DNA from: Opitutia bacterium Tous-C4FEB
GTDB lineage: Bacteria > Verrucomicrobiota > Verrucomicrobiia > Opitutales > Opitutaceae
Direction: 5' to 3'
DNA length: 64,000 bases
Assembly: GCA_002304445.1 (NCBI GenBank)
Contig: NEVA01000001.1
Coordinates: forward strand, 372,001-436,000
In this document: piece after piece, positions 59,980-64,000 of the stretch
Position numbering within the stretch: the stretch's first letter is position 1
Layout of the letters: each line of letters starts with the position of its first letter
The notes under the pieces: generated by a model
Database searches by the model: none
What the model was told of the DNA's origin: nothing
The model's input: the letters and a program-made list of their open reading frames with translations, nothing else
Position numbers and translations under genes: made by a program

Positions 59980-60076
59980 GTAGGAGCCCGCTCGCGGGCG
60001 ATATGACGGAGGTGAACGTCGCAGCCTCAAATCACCCGTAAGCGCAGCCTCAAATCGCCCGCAAGCGGGCTCCTAC
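59980..60076. repeat. REP-like inverted pair with a tandem duplication of one arm
   Basis: GTAGGAGCCCGCTCGCGGG starts one arm at 59980; the reverse complement of the second arm (60054-60076) matches it at 22 of 23 positions. Each arm is itself a hairpin (GCCCGC / GCGGGC). Such convergent, individually palindromic pairs are the layout of REP/REPIN elements, and the GTAGGAGC...GCGAT consensus is close to those known from Pseudomonas. Between them a 23-bp unit beginning GCAGCCTCAAATC is repeated in direct tandem (60021-60043 and 60044-60066) with two differences. Confidence 0.65.
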
Positions 60077-60144
60077 CCACGGCGCGCCTCGCGCACCTCG
60101 CCCTGACAAGCGTCTGGAAATTAAGGGACGTTGGCATGGCCGCG

Positions 60145-60232
60145 CCCGCTTCGCGATCTCACCGAAATTCGTCGCCTCCCAGCCGTCACGCGCGATCACC
60201 TTCTCGGCGGCATCGAGAATCATTTGCCGGCG
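60145..60232 (-). pseudogene. TetR-family regulator N-terminal remnant
   Basis: Reading the minus strand from 60232 gives RRQMILDAAEKVIARDGWEA then TNFGEIAKRAR, the classic first helices of the TetR DNA-binding domain. An in-frame TAA lies immediately before it (60235-60233) and similarity ends at about 60145, before the recognition helix and ligand domain. Only about 30 of roughly 200 residues remain, so it is a fragment. Confidence 0.65.
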
Positions 60233-60437
60233 TTAGTCTTTTTCTTCTTCACCGGGTGCGGGGCGGATCAATTTTGACCCGTTCTCGGTTTTCGCCATCT
60301 GCCCTCGACGAGCCCTTCGGCCCGAAAACGTCAGCAGCAAAGTTTCTGCCCTCCTCCAATTCGTCTACATCTCGTCATTTTCCAAATTTCTTCCGTGTCT
60401 TCCGTGTGTTCCGCGGGCAAACTGACCCTTTCCCATT

Positions 60438-61421
60438 ATGAAATCCCCCATTCGCGTCGCTGTCACCGGAGCCGCCGGCCAGATCGGTTACTCCCTCCTC
60501 TTCCGTATCGCCTCCGGGGCGATGTTCGGTCCCGACCAGCCGGTCATTTTGCAATTGATCGAGGCCCCGATCGAGAAAGCCCTGAAGGCCCTCGAAGGCG
60601 TCGCGATGGAGCTCGATGACTGCGCCTTCCCGTTGCTCAAGGGCATTGTCCAGACTTCCGATCCCGCCGTCGGTTTCAAAGACGCCAACTGGTGCCTGCT
60701 CGTCGGCGCCAAACCTCGCGGCCCCGGCATGGAGCGCGCCGATCTCCTCAAAGATAACGGCGCCATCTTCATCGGCCAGGGCAAGATCATCGACGCTGTC
60801 GCCGCTGATGACGCCCGCATCGCCGTCGTCGGAAATCCCGCCAACACCAACTGCATGATCGCCGCGTCGCAGGCCAAACGCCTCCCCGCCGAGCGCTTCA
60901 CCGCGATGGTTCGTCTCGATCAAAACCGCGCGCAGACCCAACTGGCCAAGAAAGCCGGCGTCGATCTCACCGCCGTCAAAGACATCTTCATCTACGGCAA
61001 CCACAGCCCGACCATGTTCCCGGCCTTCGCCCACGCCACGATCAACGGCGCGCCCGCGACTTCCGTCATCACCGACAGCGCGTGGCTCCAGGGCCCGTTC
61101 TGCGAGACCGTCGGCAAACGCGGCGCCGCTATCATCGCCGCCCGCGGCCTCTCTTCGGCCGCCTCCGCGGCCAACGCCCTCGTCGACCACGTGCGCTCAC
61201 TCGTCACGCCCGGCGCGATCCACTCCGTCGCGGTGAAAAGCGAGGGCCGCTACGGCTTCGATGCCAACGTCTGGGCCGGGATGCCCGTGCGCACCACGAC
61301 CCCCGGCAGCTACGAGGTCATCGAGGGCTACGCCATGGATGATTTCGCGAAGTCCAAGATCGCTGCGACCAACAAGGAACTCGCCGAAGAGCGCGCCTTC
61401 GTGGCGTCGATGATCAGCTGA
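60438..61421 (+). CDS. mdh: Malate dehydrogenase
   Basis: The 327-residue enzyme has the NAD-binding [20 protein letters not shown], the substrate-side [20 protein letters not shown], catalytic Asp/Arg in [13 protein letters not shown] and the catalytic His in [12 protein letters not shown]. It is the cytoplasmic-type (group 2) malate dehydrogenase that interconverts malate and oxaloacetate in the TCA cycle. Length is typical. It is a single-gene unit followed by an intrinsic terminator 12 nt after its stop. Confidence 0.96.
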   Translation: MKSPIRVAVTGAAGQIGYSLLFRIASGAMFGPDQPVILQLIEAPIEKALKALEGVAMELDDCAFPLLKGIVQTSDPAVGFKDANWCLLVGAKPRGPGMERADLLKDNGAIFIGQGKIIDAVAADDARIAVVGNPANTNCMIAASQAKRLPAERFTAMVRLDQNRAQTQLAKKAGVDLTAVKDIFIYGNHSPTMFPAFAHATINGAPATSVITDSAWLQGPFCETVGKRGAAIIAARGLSSAASAANALVDHVRSLVTPGAIHSVAVKSEGRYGFDANVWAGMPVRTTTPGSYEVIEGYAMDDFAKSKIAATNKELAEERAFVASMIS

Positions 61422-61433
61422 TTTCCCGGGAGC

Positions 61434-61454
61434 GCGGCCGCCCCGGCCGCTTTT
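61434..61454 (+). terminator. Intrinsic terminator of mdh
   Basis: GCGGCCG, loop CCC, CGGCCGC, then TTTT, a perfect 7-bp GC stem with a short T-run, directly follows the mdh stop codon. Confidence 0.75.
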
Positions 61455-61533
61455 CGGAAAGCAGGGCGCGGTCTCCGACCCGTCCTCCCGCGGCGAACCT
61501 ATTTGGGCTCGCCGCTTTTTTGCGCCCCACGCT

Positions 61534-62400
61534 TCACACTTCCGCCACTTCAAACCGCTCCGACGGCGTCACGAACTCCTCCTGCGCCGCCACAAGCAGG
61601 ATCTCCCGCGACCCCGCTGCCTGCGTGCGCTTGAGCAGGCCATACACGCTCGCCGCCGCCGCAGCCAACGCCGCCCCCGCCGACTTCGTCCGCAGGTAAT
61701 GCACGAAAAACAGCGCGGCGATCGCATCGCCCGCCCCGTTCACGCTCACCGCCAACCGCGGCGTGCGCACCCGCCAAAAACGTCCCGCTTCGCCGACCAG
61801 CAAATCAACCGCGCCCGCCGGCGTTTCCTTCGTCACCACCGAGGTCACCAACACCACCCGCGGTCCCAGCCCGTGCGCCGCGGTGATCGCCGTTTTTACC
61901 TGTTCGACGGTTTCACTCGTGCAGGCCGTCGCGGTCCCGCCTCCGGCCAAATGGTCCAATTCAAAATGGTTCGGCGTGATGATGTCCGCCGCTCGCACCG
62001 CGTGGTCCTTCATGAACTCCGGAATGCCCGGGCGCACAAAAATCCCGCGCCCCACGTCGCCAAACACCGGATCGCAGCAATACAACGCCGCCGGATTCGC
62101 CGCCCTCACCCGCCGCACCGCGCCCAAAATCGCCTGACCGATCTCGGGCGAGCCCATGTAGCCCGACAGCACCCCGTCGCACGTGGGCAACACCCCGCGG
62201 TCAGAGATCCCGTCCACCAACTCGTCGATCGACGGGCCATCATAAACCCGTCCTTTCCAGGAGCCGTAACCGGTATGGTTGGAAAATTGCACGGTATGGA
62301 TCGGCCATACTTCCACGCCGAGCCGCTGCATCGGAAACACAGCCGCATCATTGCCCACATGCCCGAAAGCCACGTGCGATTGGATCGAAAGGATGTGCAT
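61534..62400 (-). CDS. pdxY: Pyridoxal kinase
   Basis: The 288-residue ribokinase-like enzyme has the PdxY N-terminus (ILSIQSHVAFGHVGNDAAVF, then HTVQFSNHTGYGSWKG), the DPVFGDVGRGIFV segment, ADIITPNHFELDHL and NGAGDAIAALFFVHYL with the catalytic Asp. It phosphorylates pyridoxal with ATP in the vitamin B6 salvage pathway. It is convergent with mdh and lies downstream of a hypothetical gene on the same strand. Confidence 0.93.
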   Translation of the reverse strand: MHILSIQSHVAFGHVGNDAAVFPMQRLGVEVWPIHTVQFSNHTGYGSWKGRVYDGPSIDELVDGISDRGVLPTCDGVLSGYMGSPEIGQAILGAVRRVRAANPAALYCCDPVFGDVGRGIFVRPGIPEFMKDHAVRAADIITPNHFELDHLAGGGTATACTSETVEQVKTAITAAHGLGPRVVLVTSVVTKETPAGAVDLLVGEAGRFWRVRTPRLAVSVNGAGDAIAALFFVHYLRTKSAGAALAAAAASVYGLLKRTQAAGSREILLVAAQEEFVTPSERFEVAEV

Positions 62401-62472
62401 GGTCGCGAATCAGGCGGGCGCGCCCGCCCCGTTCCAGCCGGCACGTGAAGTCATCGCCCGTTTCATGCTAGC

Positions 62473-63192
62473 TTACAGCATTCCCGCCAGCACCCGCGCC
62501 TTCGTCAGCGCAAACGCCCGCCGCAGCTCCGCAAACCCCGCCACCAATTCCCGCGGCGATCCATTTTTCGTGAAACGCATCTCCAGCGTCGCCCCGTCAC
62601 ACACCACCGCCGCATCCACCCCTTCCGCCCGCAACGTGCACTGCGCGCAATCCGACGGATACTCCACCGTCAGCCCCGCCCCCGCCGCCTCGTCCTTCGG
62701 ATCAAGCCCTTCGACCGCGTCGATCACCGCCTCCACCCGCACGCCTTTCTTCAACGCAAACACCACCGCCGAAAACTGCCCCGCAAACAGGGCGTCAAAC
62801 TCCGCCACCTCCACCAGCTCCGCGTTCCGCAGGCTGTGCAACGTCCGCGTGATCGCGTAGCTCCCCGGGTCCCCCGGCTCCAGCGCGTAACCCAGCTCCA
62901 ACACGAAATCCTTCGCCGTGAGCACCGCCGTCGGACTCGCCACTTCCAGGGTCAGCTGCGCCCGCTTGTAGCCCAGCGCGCCTTTGGCCGCTTGGAAGAA
63001 CTTTTCCCCTTCCTCGGCCAAATCACCCGCGCACAACTTGCCCAAAAACGCCGTCGTCGCGGCATTCACCGCATCCGGCACCGTGTGATGCGCTTTGCGA
63101 AACCCGCCCAGCGTCTTCACGAGTCCGCTGCCGCGCCCCACCAAACTCACCCCGCTGATAAATGATCGCGGATCGTCCGCCGATTTTCCCAT
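62473..63192 (-). CDS. Hypothetical protein, 239 residues
   Basis: I do not recognise a family. The protein has no signal peptide or membrane segment and mixes alpha and beta predictions, with a hydrophobic core segment (YKRAQLTLEVASPTAVLTAK, VLELGYALEP) and a two-cysteine motif CAQC near residue 187. Its codon pattern and composition look like a real gene, in contrast to the antisense frame. It begins 9 nt after the rhodanese remnant and ends 72 nt before pdxY. The nearness to the broken rhodanese-like gene suggests a once-joined unit, but no function can be inferred. Confidence 0.7.
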   Translation of the reverse strand: MGKSADDPRSFISGVSLVGRGSGLVKTLGGFRKAHHTVPDAVNAATTAFLGKLCAGDLAEEGEKFFQAAKGALGYKRAQLTLEVASPTAVLTAKDFVLELGYALEPGDPGSYAITRTLHSLRNAELVEVAEFDALFAGQFSAVVFALKKGVRVEAVIDAVEGLDPKDEAAGAGLTVEYPSDCAQCTLRAEGVDAAVVCDGATLEMRFTKNGSPRELVAGFAELRRAFALTKARVLAGML

Positions 63193-63201
63193 GGGCCCGA
63201 T

Positions 63202-63601
63202 TCAGCCCGCCACCCCCGCCAGCGCCACGCCAAAATGACCGGGCGTCCCGGACCCGCCGGATGAGACCCGGCGACCGGTCGGCCCGGCTCGATCTGGGCC
63301 AGAATCGCCTTCGCCGTCGCATCGGGTGCGACACGGACCGCTCCGGCAGACGACTCACGGCGAACTCCGCCGGCTCGCGCGCGTCGAGCAACACGGGCTG
63401 CGGGCGGGCCGCATCGTTCCGCCACGCGGCCAGCTCGGCGGTGCTCAGTTGCGACACCTGGGGAAACCGCTCTCTCACCAGCGCCAGCATCGCAGCCCAA
63501 GTCGGACCTTTGTTCTCAATCGCCGACGCATCCTGCGCCCGTCCCACTGCGCCCACAGCCACCGCCACCAGCAAGACGATAAAGAACGCGATCTTCGTGG
63601 G
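63202..63601 (-). pseudogene. Frameshifted rhodanese-like secreted protein
   Basis: From 63601 the minus strand reads a hydrophobic signal (AFFIVLLVAVAVGAVG), then TWAAMLALVRERFPQVSQLS and PVLLDAREPAEFAVSRLP, the opening of a rhodanese domain. A frameshift then leads to GAVRVAPDATAKAILAQI in another frame, and a third frame supplies the final stop at 63202. The active-site cysteine loop (usually YCxxGxRS) is not found in any frame. No ATG precedes the signal sequence; a TTG at 63574 is the only simple start. The gene is broken. Confidence 0.7.
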
Positions 63602-63619
63602 GAGAAACGTTTTGCCCGC

Positions 63620-64000
63620 TTACGGCGACGCGTCCAAGACCGCATCGACGCCGCGCGCAAAGGCCTCTTCCACCGGGCCGGCCGAGGTGACCAACGTAGC
63701 CCTCGCCCGCGCCTCGGGCCAGCCGTGCGCCATCGCGACCGACGTACGCACCCAGTCGAACATCGGCACGTCGTTGTCCGCATCGCCGAAGCCCATTGTC
63801 TCCTCACGCCTGATCCCGAGCTGCGCCGCCAGCGCCGCCAACCCGGTCGCCTTCGAAACTCCCGGTTGCACGAATTCAAAAAGATGCCGGTGCGAACGCA
63901 GTTTCTCCGTCGGCATCGCCGCCACGCGCGCCTCCTGCGCCAGCGTCGCCAACCGCTCCGGCTCGCCGACCCACACGATCTTAAACGTGCGCGTCGCCAA
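63620..64000 (-). CDS. HAD family hydrolase, Cof subfamily (5' end beyond window)
   Basis: About 126 C-terminal residues are visible. KATGLAALAAQLGIRREETM followed by GFGDADNDVPMFDWV is the motif IV acid cluster and the KxxG lysine region of Cof-type (IIB) HAD phosphatases; LVTSAGPVEEAFARGVDAVL resembles the family's C-terminal helix. It should dephosphorylate a small phosphate ester such as a sugar phosphate or a coenzyme. The start and first Asp nucleophile motif are outside the window. Its stop is in the same frame as, and just before, the broken rhodanese-like gene. Confidence 0.87.
   Translation of the reverse strand: MATRTFKIVWVGEPERLATLAQEARVAAMPTEKLRSHRHLFEFVQPGVSKATGLAALAAQLGIRREETMGFGDADNDVPMFDWVRTSVAMAHGWPEARARATLVTSAGPVEEAFARGVDAVLDASP

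Noticed and set aside
1-64000. CRISPR arrays, tRNA or rRNA genes, complete insertion sequences or prophage
   Set aside because: No regularly spaced repeats, no tRNA-like cloverleaf, no rRNA-like sequence and no transposase, integrase or phage structural gene was seen on either strand.

Overview
The window is GC-rich, densely coded bacterial DNA. It most likely comes from a verrucomicrobium of the Opitutaceae type. I infer this from its combination of families: planctomycete/verrucomicrobial cytochrome proteins (PSCyt1/PSCyt2/PSD1, DUF1501, DUF1552, DUF1592), a PVC-type HEAT-repeat dehydrogenase with a CxxCH motif, six intact secreted or cytoplasmic sulfatases, TonB-dependent receptors with the 'LTPFNVSAEKDVGF' type of N-terminus, LacI regulators and Tat-exported Gfo/Idh/MocA and TIM-barrel proteins. 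No rRNA, tRNA, CRISPR array or intact insertion sequence was seen.

Layout. 1-3.1 kb: a mandelate-racemase-like enzyme (cut by the window edge) behind a cyclase-family hydrolase, then a SOUL protein and a CvfB-like RNA-binding protein. 3.3-14.8 kb: a PSCyt1/PSD1 cytochrome protein, its DUF1501 partner, a GNAT enzyme and three sulfatases, interrupted by broken genes (HigB toxin end, phytanoyl-CoA dioxygenase end). 14.9-21.2 kb: a dead PSCyt1 copy, then a tight three-gene operon (Gfo/Idh/MocA oxidoreductase, neutral-ceramidase-like protein, PVC dehydrogenase). 22.5-32.3 kb: the most coherent locus, a LacI regulator between a divergent sulfatase-symporter pair and a TonB receptor with two sulfatases, with similar LacI-type operator-like sites on both sides of the regulator gene. 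32.4-36.6 kb: a TRIC-family channel, a second LacI regulator, a PIN-domain toxin-antitoxin pair with a perfect palindrome at its start, an SGNH esterase and a secreted protein of unknown role. 36.7-40.7 kb: gamma-glutamyltransferase divergent from an M20 amidohydrolase and a PLP ammonia-lyase. 40.9-51.4 kb: two minus-strand operons (large TonB receptor, membrane-anchored hydrolase, TIM-barrel isomerase; and DUF1552 with DUF1592 cytochrome). 51.6-64 kb: mostly housekeeping and central metabolism (short-chain reductase, PhyH with divergent AraC regulator, galactokinase, inositol-phosphatase-like enzyme, YgfZ, DAHP synthase, malate dehydrogenase, pyridoxal kinase, HAD hydrolase).

How it fits together. 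The accessory half looks like a carbohydrate-scavenging region. Outer-membrane receptors would import sulfated oligosaccharides, periplasmic sulfatases and an esterase would remove sulfate and acyl groups, and a symporter paired with a signal-less sulfatase would finish the job inside the cell. Oxidoreductases and isomerases would process the sugars. These substrate roles are inferred from families and neighbours; no substrate can be read from sequence alone. At least eight gene fragments (HigB, PhyH, PSCyt1, sulfatase C-terminus, TetR N-terminus, rhodanese, an unidentified frameshifted gene, and repeat debris) show that the region has undergone repeated gain and decay.
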